NCBI GenBank assembly: GCA_021740585.1
Contig: JAIOZM010000005.1
Location: forward strand, 17,380 to 81,379
DNA length: 64,000 bases
DNA from: Bacteroidales bacterium
GTDB taxonomy: Bacteria > Bacteroidota > Bacteroidia > Bacteroidales > GCA-2748055
Direction of reading: 5' to 3'
In this document: piece after piece, positions 19,170 to 28,519 of the stretch
Position numbering within the stretch: position 1 is the stretch's first letter
How the letters are laid out: the number at the start of each line of letters is the position of its first letter
Notes under the pieces: model-generated
Told to the model about the DNA's origin: nothing
The model's input: the letters and a program-made list of their open reading frames with translations, nothing else
Databases searched by the model: none
Program-made: the position numbers and the translations under genes

Positions 19170-19589
19170 CTATGCTTTCTTTGTCCAAATTCCTAATATT
19201 CCCCCTGCAACAGTAAGACCAGTTGTGGTGAATCCCCCGGTAATGAATGCAAGCCAATAAGGATCATCATTAAACGCGCCTGTTGTTTTAACTGATAGGA
19301 AAACGAAAACAAAGCCGATCAGAAATCCATAAAAGAGACCTTTCGACAAGCTGTCAACACTCAATTTCACAAACAGCCATGCCAATAAATATACACTGGC
19401 AACTGCAGAAATAACATTGGTAATCCATGCACCGGCACTTGCCGGATTTGCTTCAATAGTGGCCAAATCGAGGCCAACCATTTCCATCCATGGCTCTCCG
19501 AATAAAGGTCCGTACCAAATAAATCCGATAACAAATTGGAGAATTATTCCAAGTAGTACGGCAAGGTGGTTAATTTTTAAATCATACAT
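19170..19589 (-). CDS. DUF1761-family membrane protein
   Basis: From the ATG for MYDLKINHLAVLLGIIL the product is about 139 residues with four transmembrane helices. The opening LAVLLGIILQFVIGFIWYGPLFGEPWMEMVGLD is characteristic of DUF1761. The longer 173-residue reading adds a Tyr/Leu-rich segment that does not belong. Function is unknown. It is convergent with the LytTR gene. Confidence 0.8.
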   Translation of the reverse strand: MYDLKINHLAVLLGIILQFVIGFIWYGPLFGEPWMEMVGLDLATIEANPASAGAWITNVISAVASVYLLAWLFVKLSVDSLSKGLFYGFLIGFVFVFLSVKTTGAFNDDPYWLAFITGGFTTTGLTVAGGILGIWTKKA

Positions 19590-19922
19590 AATTTTAAGTG
19601 TTAATAATAATTCTGAAAAAGGTATTCCTGAAAATAGTTCATAAAAAATAAGATAACAATAATACAGGTATTTAAGTTTTTGAATAATCAATACTTAGCT
19701 GTAATTTTTTCCTCAAAACTTTGGTTTGCGTGCTCCGTAGAGTTAAAATTAACATGTAATTTCTTCTGTGTTAACTATTTTATTCATAAAATTACAGGTT
19801 CTTATTTGAAGATAATTTAAATTGTTTCTCTATTTTTTTAATAATATTAAACACTTGTACATTGTGTCAATGCTAGCGCAGCGAAGCAATCTCATATTTT
19901 TACCTGACTCCAATAATATTAA
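19590..19922. other. Divergent intergenic region
   Basis: About 330 bp of AT-rich sequence separating the DUF1761 gene and the CotH gene. It must carry both promoters. No box could be assigned with confidence and no RNA or repeat was seen. Confidence 0.45.
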
Positions 19923-22900
19923 ATGTTAAGATACAAATCTATATTGTTTCTATTTCTAATCTTATCAGCATTAAGAATACAGGTGCTGGATGCACAGCTA
20001 TATATTAACGAGTTCTCAGCATCTAATTCAAGTCTGATTCTGGATCCCGAATTTGGTGATGATGCCGATTGGGTAGAGATTTATAATGCTGGAACAAGTC
20101 CGGTGAATTTATTGAATTATTACCTGAGCGATAACCTGAGTCAGCCCGGAAAATGGCAGATTAAGGTCGAAGCAACCATTTTTCCAAAAGATTTCATTCT
20201 TATCTGGGCCGATGGAAAGGATACTCTCCTGCACACAAGTTACGGATTTTCAAAGCTTGGAGAGCAAATTGGTTTATACACCCCATTATTGGAAGTGGTT
20301 GATACCATTAGTTTTGGTTCCCAGAATGTGAATATTTCCTATGGGAGGAAACCCGATGGGAATACTGAATGGGGCTATTTTACAGAGCCTACCCCGGGTT
20401 CAACAAATTCGGCTAGTTCATTCGCAGGGGTGGTCGAGGCAATTCCTGATTTCTCTGTGTCGGGTGGAATTTTCCATGGCGACCTGAGTCTCGAACTATC
20501 TTCAGTGCTGGGAGGAACAATCAGATACACCCGCGATGGTTCAAAACCTGATATAAATTCTCTGGAATATACAAGCCCAATCTCAATAAACACAAATTCT
20601 GTAATCAGAGCCAGAGTTTTTAATCCCGATTTTATTCCGGGTGGTGTTATTACCCATTCCTATTTCATGGATGATAATTTTAAAATCCGGAACCTGCCGA
20701 TTATTTCTTTAGCAACCGAACCTGAGAATTTCTGGGATAGCGAAACCGGTATCTATGTTCAGGATTTTAAACCCGATTGGGAAGTCCCTGTAAATATTGA
20801 ATTATTTGAAAATAATGGAAGCGATCGCGCGGCCTTCAACCTGGAAGCCGGAACAAAAGTGAATGGTCTGTATTCCTGGCAATTGCCACAAAAAATGCTT
20901 GGTATTTATTTTAGAAATCAATATGGAAGCGGGAGTCTGGATTACCAATTAATTTTTGAGAAAGACAGATCGCGATATGAAAATTTTGCATTAAGAGCTT
21001 CGGGAAGCGATTGGAGTTATTCTCTTTTCAGGGATATATTGGGTCAGAATGCCATGGAACAGGGAATGGATAATGATTTTATGGCTTACCGGCCGGGAAT
21101 AGTATTTGTAAACGGACAATATATGGGTATCCATAATATCAGGGAGAAGGTAGATGAGGATTATATAGTGGGAAATCATTCAATGCTATCGGGAGAATTC
21201 GATCTGATAGAAAATGAGGATTTTGCTGAACATGGAGATCTGATTGCTTTCAACAAATTTCTCAGCCTCCTGAGTAAAGATCTTTCCATTCAATCAAATT
21301 ATGATGAGGTGGCTGCTGTAATGGATATTGAAAATTTCACAGATTATGTAATCACCGAAATGGCTACAGGTAATACATCCATCGATCATAATGTAATGAC
21401 TTGGAAACCTAAATCTTATGGAAAATGGAAATGGGTATTAATGGATCTGGATCGGGGCTTCTTCAATCCTTCCTCTAATCTGATCGATTTTTACCTTCGG
21501 CAGGGAAGTCTGCCATTCAAAGAATTAATGCAAAATGATGGCTATAAATCCTATTTTGGTCAGCGTCTTGCCGATCGGCTAATTACAACATTCAATCCGG
21601 CTCAGATGAACGATTTGATTGATAAACATAAAAAAGATATTGAAGTTGAAATTCCATATCATATTGATCGTTGGCTGGGTACTACATCCTCCTATGGAAA
21701 TGCCATTCCATCTGTTGATTATTGGAATAGTCAGGTTGAAAGACTCAGAACTTTTGTTAATCAAAGGCCGGGTTTTTTAATAAATGATTTGCAGAATTAT
21801 GGTTTTAACCCCGGAGCCACACTTTCGGTTTATTTGAGCCCAGAAAATGCTGGAAGTATCTCTCTCAATGGCATTCAGGTTTCCGGTGAGTATATCAATT
21901 CTCAATACCCAATCGGTCTGGATCTTAGCTTTGTGGCTGATAATAAACCCGGATATAATTTTGTTGGCTGGAAAAGTGCCATCACGAAAAGTATTATTCC
22001 CAAGGGGAGTTCGTGGAAATTCCTTGATGATGGAACCGATCAGGGAAAGAATTGGACCGCTTCCAATTTTGATGATATTTTGTGGAAGGAGGGAGTTGCT
22101 GAGTTGGGTTATGGGGATGGTGACGAAGCCACTTTATTAGATTATGGCGGGGATGTAAGTAACAAACATATTTGTTATTATTTTAGAAAATCTTTTGTCC
22201 TCACAGCATCTGATATGCTGGCTTATCGATTCATTTTAAAAGTTTTACACGATGATGGAATTGTTGTCTATGTAAACGGATCGGAAGTTTTACGTTCAAA
22301 TATGCCCTCCGGAAGCATCGATTATTTAAGCACAGCAACAAGTTCTGTTGATGGAATTGCTGAGTCGGAATTTTCGCAATACCTGTTAGAATCCGATTTT
22401 TTTAATGAAGGGGAGAATATTCTGGCAGTTGAGGTTCATCAAAGGGCTGCAAATAGCAGTGATGTAAGTTTCAATCTTGAGTTATTGGGTCAGATGGGAG
22501 GAAGCTCCGAATACCTGTCTGCTAATAATATTTTGAACTTTCAGATGACAGAAGCAACAAACCTTATTGCAGCTTACGAACCATCCGGGGTATGTATTAT
22601 TCCTGACACAATTAGAACAGATTTTGTTTTGAATGCCAATTGTTCCCCCTGGTATGCCCGTGGAGATGTAGTAGTTTTAGCAGGTGCAAAACTTAGCATA
22701 GAGCCCGGTGTGGAGGTTCTGATGCCGGAGGAGGCAAGCATTTTTGTGCATGGGAGTATTCTGGCTCAGGGTACAGAGAGCCATCCTATAAATTTCAGTC
22801 TGAATCCCGACTATGCAGGGAGCAATTGGGGAGCAATTTGCTTTATAAACAGTTCAGATACTTCCTCACTAGCGTATATAAATATGGAAGACGCTTCTCA

Positions 22901-24425
22901 TGGGCCGGAATTATACAATGCAGTGGCTGCAATTTCGGCTTTTAATGCTAAGCTTACACTCGATCATATAATAATCGAGAAAGTGGCAGGGAATCCTGTT
23001 ACAGCCAGATATTCTGATCTTGTAATCACGAACAGTAAATTTCATTCTGAAATTACAGGCGATTTGGTAAATATGAAATACGGCACGGGCAGGATTGAAA
23101 ATTGCTTCTTTGAAGGCAATCAAATGCAGGATACGGATGCAATTGACTATGATGGAATTGAGAATGGAGTAATAAGGAATTGTATTATACAAAATTTTTT
23201 CGGTATAAACAGCGACGGGATTGATATCGGTGAGGCAGCAAAAAATGTCATCATAGAAAATAATTTTATTTATAATATTACGGATAAAGGAATATCGCTG
23301 GGACAGAAATCAACGGCTTTTGTTCAGAATAATATTTTCATGAATAGCAATCTTGGACTGGGTGTGAAAGATTCAAGTCATGTAATGGTAAATAAATGTA
23401 CCTTCTACAATGTAGGTACTCCCATAGCATGTTTTGAGAAGAATAAAGGAAGTGCCGGAGGAAATGCAGTTGTCCTTAATAGTATTTTATCCAATTCCGG
23501 TATTGCTACCTACTCATCAGACAAGAGATCAACATTACGTATTGCCTATAGCATCTCCGATAATGACACCCTCTTTGAAGGCAATAATAATCTGTACGGT
23601 GATCCACTGTTTACCAATCCTACCTACTTCGATTTTAATGTCAAAGCAAATTCTCCTTGTAAAGGTTTAGGAGAATATTTGGGTGAATCGACAGATATTG
23701 GAGCGGTTCTCGAAGCTTACAATGGTGATCCTCCGGTAATGATTACCGGGATTTATTATTTCACAGCTTCAATCTTCGACCAATCAGAGTTTATTACTCT
23801 TTTTAATCCGTCTTATTCTCCGGTTGATCTTTCAGGTTACATTATTCAGGATGCAATCGATTATACCTTTCCCGATGGTGAAGAATTAGGATCCTTAAAA
23901 ACAATGTATATTGCAAAAAGTATTAATTCGGCTACTTTTAATTTTGAACCGATAAATATTTTTCAGTGGGCGGCAGGTAATCTGGCGAATGAAGGGGAGG
24001 TGATAGTTCTTCGTGACAGGAATGGCATTATTATAGATAAGGTTGAATACAATACACAGCTTCCATGGCCAATTCTTCACGATACTGGAAGCATAATCGT
24101 TCTCATCGATTATAATCTTGACAATCATTTTGGCAAAAACTGGAGCGTAAAAAGTACGAAAGAGCTTTCTGTTTTAAAAACTAAAAACAATCAATTTTCA
24201 TTGAAGATTTATCCTAATCCTGCCAATGAAATTGTAAATGTTAATATTGGGAATCCTTCTGCTGAAATGGTTTATCTGATGGATATGTCAGGAAGTCTGT
24301 TATGGTCGGGAAAAACAACTAGTGAAGGCGAAGCAAGGATTGATGTTAGCAGTTTACAGAATGGCATGTATATTATTAAGGCCGGATATAAAACAGGCAG
24401 GCTTATTGTTCAGGGTGTAGATTGA
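19923..24425 (+). CDS. CotH-kinase-like multidomain T9SS surface protein
   Basis: A 1500-residue mosaic. In order it has a signal peptide (1-24), a lamin-tail domain (LYINEFSASNS to about 150), a chitobiase-type beta module (TIRYTRDGSKPDINSLEYTS, about 170-245), a CotH domain (about 255-600), an InlB-like repeat (GYNFVGWK) and a galactose-binding-like module (about 690-860). A right-handed beta-helix follows (about 890-1240, e.g. NVIIENNFIYNITDKGISLG), then a second lamin-tail domain (about 1265-1400) and a T9SS domain (KIYPNPANEIVNVNIG). CotH segments seen are ALRASGSDWSYSLFRDILGQ, GQYMGIHNIREKVDEDYI and WKWVLMDLDRGFF. CotH proteins are atypical protein kinases in spore formers; in Bacteroidota their surface role is unknown. 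Confidence 0.82.
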   Translation: MLRYKSILFLFLILSALRIQVLDAQLYINEFSASNSSLILDPEFGDDADWVEIYNAGTSPVNLLNYYLSDNLSQPGKWQIKVEATIFPKDFILIWADGKDTLLHTSYGFSKLGEQIGLYTPLLEVVDTISFGSQNVNISYGRKPDGNTEWGYFTEPTPGSTNSASSFAGVVEAIPDFSVSGGIFHGDLSLELSSVLGGTIRYTRDGSKPDINSLEYTSPISINTNSVIRARVFNPDFIPGGVITHSYFMDDNFKIRNLPIISLATEPENFWDSETGIYVQDFKPDWEVPVNIELFENNGSDRAAFNLEAGTKVNGLYSWQLPQKMLGIYFRNQYGSGSLDYQLIFEKDRSRYENFALRASGSDWSYSLFRDILGQNAMEQGMDNDFMAYRPGIVFVNGQYMGIHNIREKVDEDYIVGNHSMLSGEFDLIENEDFAEHGDLIAFNKFLSLLSKDLSIQSNYDEVAAVMDIENFTDYVITEMATGNTSIDHNVMTWKPKSYGKWKWVLMDLDRGFFNPSSNLIDFYLRQGSLPFKELMQNDGYKSYFGQRLADRLITTFNPAQMNDLIDKHKKDIEVEIPYHIDRWLGTTSSYGNAIPSVDYWNSQVERLRTFVNQRPGFLINDLQNYGFNPGATLSVYLSPENAGSISLNGIQVSGEYINSQYPIGLDLSFVADNKPGYNFVGWKSAITKSIIPKGSSWKFLDDGTDQGKNWTASNFDDILWKEGVAELGYGDGDEATLLDYGGDVSNKHICYYFRKSFVLTASDMLAYRFILKVLHDDGIVVYVNGSEVLRSNMPSGSIDYLSTATSSVDGIAESEFSQYLLESDFFNEGENILAVEVHQRAANSSDVSFNLELLGQMGGSSEYLSANNILNFQMTEATNLIAAYEPSGVCIIPDTIRTDFVLNANCSPWYARGDVVVLAGAKLSIEPGVEVLMPEEASIFVHGSILAQGTESHPINFSLNPDYAGSNWGAICFINSSDTSSLAYINMEDASHGPELYNAVAAISAFNAKLTLDHIIIEKVAGNPVTARYSDLVITNSKFHSEITGDLVNMKYGTGRIENCFFEGNQMQDTDAIDYDGIENGVIRNCIIQNFFGINSDGIDIGEAAKNVIIENNFIYNITDKGISLGQKSTAFVQNNIFMNSNLGLGVKDSSHVMVNKCTFYNVGTPIACFEKNKGSAGGNAVVLNSILSNSGIATYSSDKRSTLRIAYSISDNDTLFEGNNNLYGDPLFTNPTYFDFNVKANSPCKGLGEYLGESTDIGAVLEAYNGDPPVMITGIYYFTASIFDQSEFITLFNPSYSPVDLSGYIIQDAIDYTFPDGEELGSLKTMYIAKSINSATFNFEPINIFQWAAGNLANEGEVIVLRDRNGIIIDKVEYNTQLPWPILHDTGSIIVLIDYNLDNHFGKNWSVKSTKELSVLKTKNNQFSLKIYPNPANEIVNVNIGNPSAEMVYLMDMSGSLLWSGKTTSEGEARIDVSSLQNGMYIIKAGYKTGRLIVQGVD

Positions 24426-24432
24426 ATAGAAT

Positions 24433-24461
24433 AAAAAAACCCGGGATCAATGTCCCGGGTT
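24433..24461 (-). terminator. Rho-independent terminator of the minus-strand lipoprotein gene
   Basis: A perfect 9-bp stem (AACCCGGGA / TCCCGGGTT, loop of 6) lies between two convergent genes. Read on the minus strand it is followed by a run of seven T, so it ends the 24511-25350 transcript. On the plus strand it lacks a T-run but could still slow readthrough from the CotH gene. Confidence 0.85.
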
Positions 24462-24510
24462 GGTTGGAAAGAGGACTTTCCTATTAAATCCTAATCTGAG
24501 ATTTTCAGTT

Positions 24511-25350
24511 TTAATTGCGATGTCCGAGGGTGATTTCGGTAGTTAAATCATCAATGGTCACTTCTGCAACATTATCGCAAGTGCCTTCGCCATAGTTAAT
24601 ATAAATAGACGAACCTCCATCAATGTCAATGGTAACAATTCCTGAAACCGGAAACATACTGCATCTCATATAATGCAATTCCTCAGTTATACTAGCGGTA
24701 AAAGCCTTTCCTTCAAAATTAACACCACTTGCACCACCGGCAACCATGTATTCGTCATCTGCTGCAATAAATGTTTCATATCCATTAATCATTTCAACAT
24801 TACGATTGCTTTCCCAGGTCATGGTTGCAGTGTCGCCTTGTGAATAGCTTGCGTTTACACAACTTCTTTCGAATGTAAGATTTTGCATATCATTGAGACC
24901 AGTGTTTAAAATGGTTCTGGTTCCTTCCAGTTTATTCCCGTTTATTGTAAAGTCCTCGTATGTGATGGTTCTTGAAGAGCCCTCATTTTTCCAATAGCCG
25001 GTAAGGAGAACATTTACAGCGCCTAATTTTGTATTACCAAAGAAATCTACACAATCTTCATTAGTATAGCTAAACGTCCATGATCGTGGCCAGAATTCAG
25101 CAGTTCCATTATCATGTACGGTAACTTCAAAACAAGGCACATAATCTAAAGCTGCGGCTGATTTTAATCCATCATCTGCAGTGGCATCATCAATTTCTGC
25201 CAGATCCATTATTCCCAGAATGGAAGTGTAATCGGAGGCAGTTGTAATATTGTTGTTTGTTTTCTCAACATTGTCCTGATCACAAGAAGTAAATGAGAAG
25301 CTTATCGCAAATATCCCAAGGATAAATAAAGAAATTTTTGAATTTTTCAT
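24511..25350 (-). CDS. Lipoprotein, function unknown
   Basis: From the ATG for MKNSKISLFILGIFAIS the product is about 279 residues with a lipobox ending SFTSC, so it is an outer-membrane or periplasmic lipoprotein. The mature part is beta-rich and acidic, with VPCFEVTVHDNGTAEFWPRSWTFSY and a pattern of alternating strands. This type recurs in Bacteroidota but I cannot name a family with certainty. The longer reading adds 15 residues before the true signal peptide. A terminator follows directly. Confidence 0.75.
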   Translation of the reverse strand: MKNSKISLFILGIFAISFSFTSCDQDNVEKTNNNITTASDYTSILGIMDLAEIDDATADDGLKSAAALDYVPCFEVTVHDNGTAEFWPRSWTFSYTNEDCVDFFGNTKLGAVNVLLTGYWKNEGSSRTITYEDFTINGNKLEGTRTILNTGLNDMQNLTFERSCVNASYSQGDTATMTWESNRNVEMINGYETFIAADDEYMVAGGASGVNFEGKAFTASITEELHYMRCSMFPVSGIVTIDIDGGSSIYINYGEGTCDNVAEVTIDDLTTEITLGHRN

Positions 25351-25395
25351 AATTGTAAAAGTTAAGTTATTACTACATCTTTTTAGGGTAAGCAA

Positions 25396-25652
25396 ATTTC
25401 ACCCTTCTTCATTTTTATACATGCAAAGATGTAGCTTCTTATCTGTGTTCTGTTACAGAATTTTTACAAAGAATTATATAATTTAGTAGTTCGACTAATT
25501 TCGACTTCGCTCAATACTCCGCGCTCAATACCCCCCACTCAATTTGCGCCCCAAGCGTATTCCTCTGCGTCCTAAGCGGTTAAATTTTCTAATTCAATTT
25601 GAAATATCATCTCTCATTTCTTTACTAATTGCTCACCGCTCACCACTCCTCC
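25396..25652. other. Intergenic region with degenerate repeat-like sequence
   Basis: At about 25496-25560 there is sequence of the type TTCGACTTCGCTCAATACTC followed by a second CGCTCAATAC, which resembles the CTTCG-CTCA dispersed repeats seen at 42.9, 47.9 and 57.9 kb. No gene is recognised. Confidence 0.35.
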
Positions 25653-26573
25653 CTACTTCAATCCCGCTATTACTTCCTTATAAAATTTCTCAACTTTCAC
25701 AATTGGATCGCCTGCACCCAAAGTCTCTATGGGCAAGTAGCCTTTATAGTCAGAATTGGCAATAATATCCTTAATCTTATTTAGATCAACGGGCGTTTCA
25801 ACCTGATTGATAAATACATTTTCTTTAAGTTGCCAGTTGATTGCATATTTTATTGTTTGAGCAATTTCAATATATGGATCGGCAGTTCGGTAACATCCGA
25901 TATCAAGCATTAGTCCAACCCACTCATGATTTATCAGTTCCAATAAGCTACTTACTTCTTTCGCAGTTTTTAGAAAGTCGTTATGATTCTGAACCTCAAT
26001 CATTACCCCATGGGCTTTCCCGAATTCAGCACACTCAATAATATCTTCAGCCACCCATTTGGCGACCTCGTCCCAGGAGTAATTCTCAGGAATAGCTTTT
26101 CCTGTAAATATCCTTATGGCAGGAGCGCCTAATTTTTCAGCTACAATGATCCAGTTTTTGACCAGCTCTTTTTCTTTCTTACGTTGCTCAGGATCGGCAT
26201 AGCAGAAGTCATTTTTTACTCCGGTACCGCAAATATCCAGACCCAGTTCAAAGGCTCTTTTTTTAATGCTATAAATGTATTCATCGCTTGGCGGGGCAGG
26301 GTATCCCGGGAAATAATATCCGGTTAGATCTGCCGCTTCAATTCCCAACTCTGAACAAAAACTCAGCACATCAAAAAGATCCATACTTCCGTCTTTAAGA
26401 GGATTATTGAAAGAATAGGCATTCAGCGCAATTTTATTTCGGAGTCCGGGATTGGCTTGTTCCTCATTTGCATTTTGTTCTGCTGTGTTGCACGACTGAG
26501 TCAAAGCAACAAAGATTAATCCGAGTAGCATAGTTAAACTTGCGAAATTTCGACGATGATTTTTTGATTTCAT
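25653..26573 (-). CDS. Sugar phosphate isomerase/epimerase-like TIM-barrel lipoprotein
   Basis: The 306-residue protein carries a long N-terminal signal with lipobox LTQSC (Cys28) and a linker, then an AP-endonuclease-2-type TIM barrel (about 45-306). Barrel segments seen are IALNAYSFNNPLKDG, FCSELGIEAADLTGYYFPGYP, GAPAIRIFTGK, VMIEVQNHNDF, GLMLDIGCY and GYLPIETLGAGDP. These hold the expected Glu/Asp/His metal ligands (EVQNH, LDIG, IETLG). In this group exported isomerases often pair with DUF1080 enzymes in 3-keto-sugar metabolism. It is 24 bp downstream of the Ldh-family gene and probably in one operon with it. Confidence 0.82.
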   Translation of the reverse strand: MKSKNHRRNFASLTMLLGLIFVALTQSCNTAEQNANEEQANPGLRNKIALNAYSFNNPLKDGSMDLFDVLSFCSELGIEAADLTGYYFPGYPAPPSDEYIYSIKKRAFELGLDICGTGVKNDFCYADPEQRKKEKELVKNWIIVAEKLGAPAIRIFTGKAIPENYSWDEVAKWVAEDIIECAEFGKAHGVMIEVQNHNDFLKTAKEVSSLLELINHEWVGLMLDIGCYRTADPYIEIAQTIKYAINWQLKENVFINQVETPVDLNKIKDIIANSDYKGYLPIETLGAGDPIVKVEKFYKEVIAGLK

Positions 26574-26597
26574 ACTATTCTGTTTTAGAGGGTAATT

Positions 26598-27581
26598 TTA
26601 TAATGAATTTATTTTCTGTATCAGATTTTCCGGGATATCAATCCCGTTTTTTAAATTTTCCATTCTGTTTTTCATAACTCTTTTCCCGGGATAGCCAACC
26701 TCAGCATTGTTAAATTGAATAAATTCGAGGGTTTCATTAATCAGGGTTTCCCTGGCTTCTTCACTAAAAAACTTTTCGATATTTATTGCAATGAAAACCT
26801 GCGATAAGCTGGTTTCGATATCTTTTTCACCGATTTGTTTTGAGGTCTTACCTCCTGAAAGAATGGCGGCAGCGAGATCGAGCACGATAGCCATGGCGCT
26901 GCCTTTCCACAAACCGGTGGGTAAAATTCTTTGAGACTCCAGAATTTCTGCAGGGTTCTTTGTAAGTTCACCTTTGCTGTTATATCCACCAAAATCGGAA
27001 AGATCTTTTCCCATCCTCGTCATCCACTCCAGCTTCCCATAGGCAAACTGACTCATGGCCATATCGAGCACAATGGGGCCATTCTTATGAGGAATGGCAA
27101 ACACGAAAGGATTATTACCAATATTAGAAATTTCTCCTCCCCAGGCGGGCATATTTGGAATGGTATTCGTCCATCCGATTAACATAAATCCTTTTTCCGC
27201 AACTTTTCGGCCGTAGGTTCCGGCCCGCATCCAGTGATTTGTGTTTTGGAGTCCTACTAGCCCGATCCCATTTTCCATGGCGAGCTCAACTGCTCTGTTG
27301 CTGGCATGAAGGGCGTTTAAAATTCCCGGTCCCAGATTCCCGTTCCACTGTTCAAAGGCACCAAATGCATTAACTAAGGAAGGTTTTTCAGAAATTTTGA
27401 CGATGGTTTTTTTTACAAAGTCAATAAATAAAGGAAAGCGATTTATGCCATGGGAAAAAACTCCGTCGAAGGTACTTTCTGTGAAGATTTCAGAAATTAT
27501 ATCGGAATCGATGGAAGAAAAGCCATATTTAATGAGCTTTCCATTTAGTAATTCTTTTAATTGGGAGTACAATAATTTCAT
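26598..27581 (-). CDS. Ldh-family oxidoreductase (2,3-diketo-L-gulonate reductase-like)
   Basis: About 327 residues from MKLLYSQLKELL; the first Met six codons earlier is weaker. The malate/L-lactate dehydrogenase type 2 family is shown by SHGINRFPLFIDFV, the catalytic-site segment GLVGLQNTNHWMRAGTYGRKVAEKGFMLIGWTNT, and the cofactor-pocket segment GNNPFVFAIPHKNGPIVLDMAMS. The Asn-His in the first motif is typical of the YiaK/DlgD group. It likely reduces a keto-sugar acid with NAD(P)H in the cytoplasm. First gene of a two-gene operon with the TIM-barrel lipoprotein. Confidence 0.88.
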   Translation of the reverse strand: MKLLYSQLKELLNGKLIKYGFSSIDSDIISEIFTESTFDGVFSHGINRFPLFIDFVKKTIVKISEKPSLVNAFGAFEQWNGNLGPGILNALHASNRAVELAMENGIGLVGLQNTNHWMRAGTYGRKVAEKGFMLIGWTNTIPNMPAWGGEISNIGNNPFVFAIPHKNGPIVLDMAMSQFAYGKLEWMTRMGKDLSDFGGYNSKGELTKNPAEILESQRILPTGLWKGSAMAIVLDLAAAILSGGKTSKQIGEKDIETSLSQVFIAINIEKFFSEEARETLINETLEFIQFNNAEVGYPGKRVMKNRMENLKNGIDIPENLIQKINSL

Positions 27582-27659
27582 AACGGAAGCAAGATACAAA
27601 AAAGCTGGGTTTGCCTTTAGCGATTTTATTATAATTATTTTGTTTTGGGATTTTAGAAA

Positions 27660-27743
27660 AATACCACGAAGGCACGGATTACATGGAGAAACACGGATAA
27701 AAATCTCTGTGGCACTCTTTGTAATCCGTGCCTCCGTGGTATT
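27660..27743. repeat. Long inverted repeat, CCACGGAGGCACGGATTACA type
   Basis: Arms of about 24 bp (27660-27683 and 27720-27743) match at all but one position. The left arm is AATACCACGAAGGCACGGAT plus TACA, and the right arm is its reverse complement with GGAGG in place of GAAGG. The 36-nt loop contains CACGG and CTCTGTGG, so smaller nested pairings exist. It sits between the YdeI gene and the Ldh gene, both on the minus strand. It resembles the dispersed CACAGAGG/CACGGAGG palindromes common in many environmental bacteria. Confidence 0.75.
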
Positions 27744-27772
27744 CTTTATAAAGGCAGGATAGTGTACTAGCG

Positions 27773-28336
27773 CTAAAACCCCGGTTTAACATTCCCCTGC
27801 GCAAATCCCACCACCTTTTCTATCCTGTTATCCCTTGTAGTCTTTTGTTTTGCCCGGTTAATCCAATTTATATATCTATTTCTTATGGAAATTGAGTAAT
27901 TGAAAAAATTAGTACAAGCAGTTTTATCCCTATTAAGAGCCTGAAGCAATTCGTCAGGCACTGCTTCCTCTTTTTTTGAGCTGTAAGCCATTTGCCACGT
28001 TCCCGATTTTTTTCCTTCCTCCACTTTCTCTAAGCCTGCCTTTTTCATCCGGCCTTCCCCGATCATTTTCTCTACTCTTTTAACGTTCAGAAGAGACCAT
28101 ACACTATTTTTCTTCCTGGGAGTATATTTTTGTCTGTAGATGTTTTCATCCACCCGATTAATTTTGGAATCAATCCAACCAAAACACAAGGCTTCTTCAA
28201 CGGCTTCATCGTATGTAACCGAGGCTTTCCCACTGTTCTTTTTGTAATAACCGAGCCAGATTTCTGTTGCAGTTTTGTGATTTATCTCAAGCCAGGCTCG
28301 CCATTCTTCCCGGTCTATGAAAAGTTGAAAGTCCAT
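27773..28336 (-). CDS. YdeI/OmpD-associated family protein
   Basis: About 187 residues from MDFQLFIDREEWRAWLEINH. The family core is clear: EIWLGYYKKNSGKASVTYDEAVEEALCFGWIDSKINRVDENIYRQKYTPRKKNSVWS, followed by a helical C-terminus ending in an EKVVGFAQGNVKPGF tail. The role is poorly known; the family is linked to resistance to peptides and bacteriocins. The start is supported by an 86-bp duplicated copy at 43 kb that ends exactly at this ATG. The longer reading adds 28 residues with no match. Confidence 0.85.
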   Translation of the reverse strand: MDFQLFIDREEWRAWLEINHKTATEIWLGYYKKNSGKASVTYDEAVEEALCFGWIDSKINRVDENIYRQKYTPRKKNSVWSLLNVKRVEKMIGEGRMKKAGLEKVEEGKKSGTWQMAYSSKKEEAVPDELLQALNRDKTACTNFFNYSISIRNRYINWINRAKQKTTRDNRIEKVVGFAQGNVKPGF

Positions 28337-28519
28337 TGCTGTTATTTTTATTGCAAGATACAAAAAAGGGGCAAAGTTGGATTTCAACAGCATATTTTCT
28401 GTTATAATTGGGAATGTCATTTACAGTGGTTCATGGTTTTTTTTGCTCAGAAGTTTTCAAAATAACATCTATTGACTTGTATTTCAGTATTTTGTATATT
28501 TGATATAGAATATTGAAAA

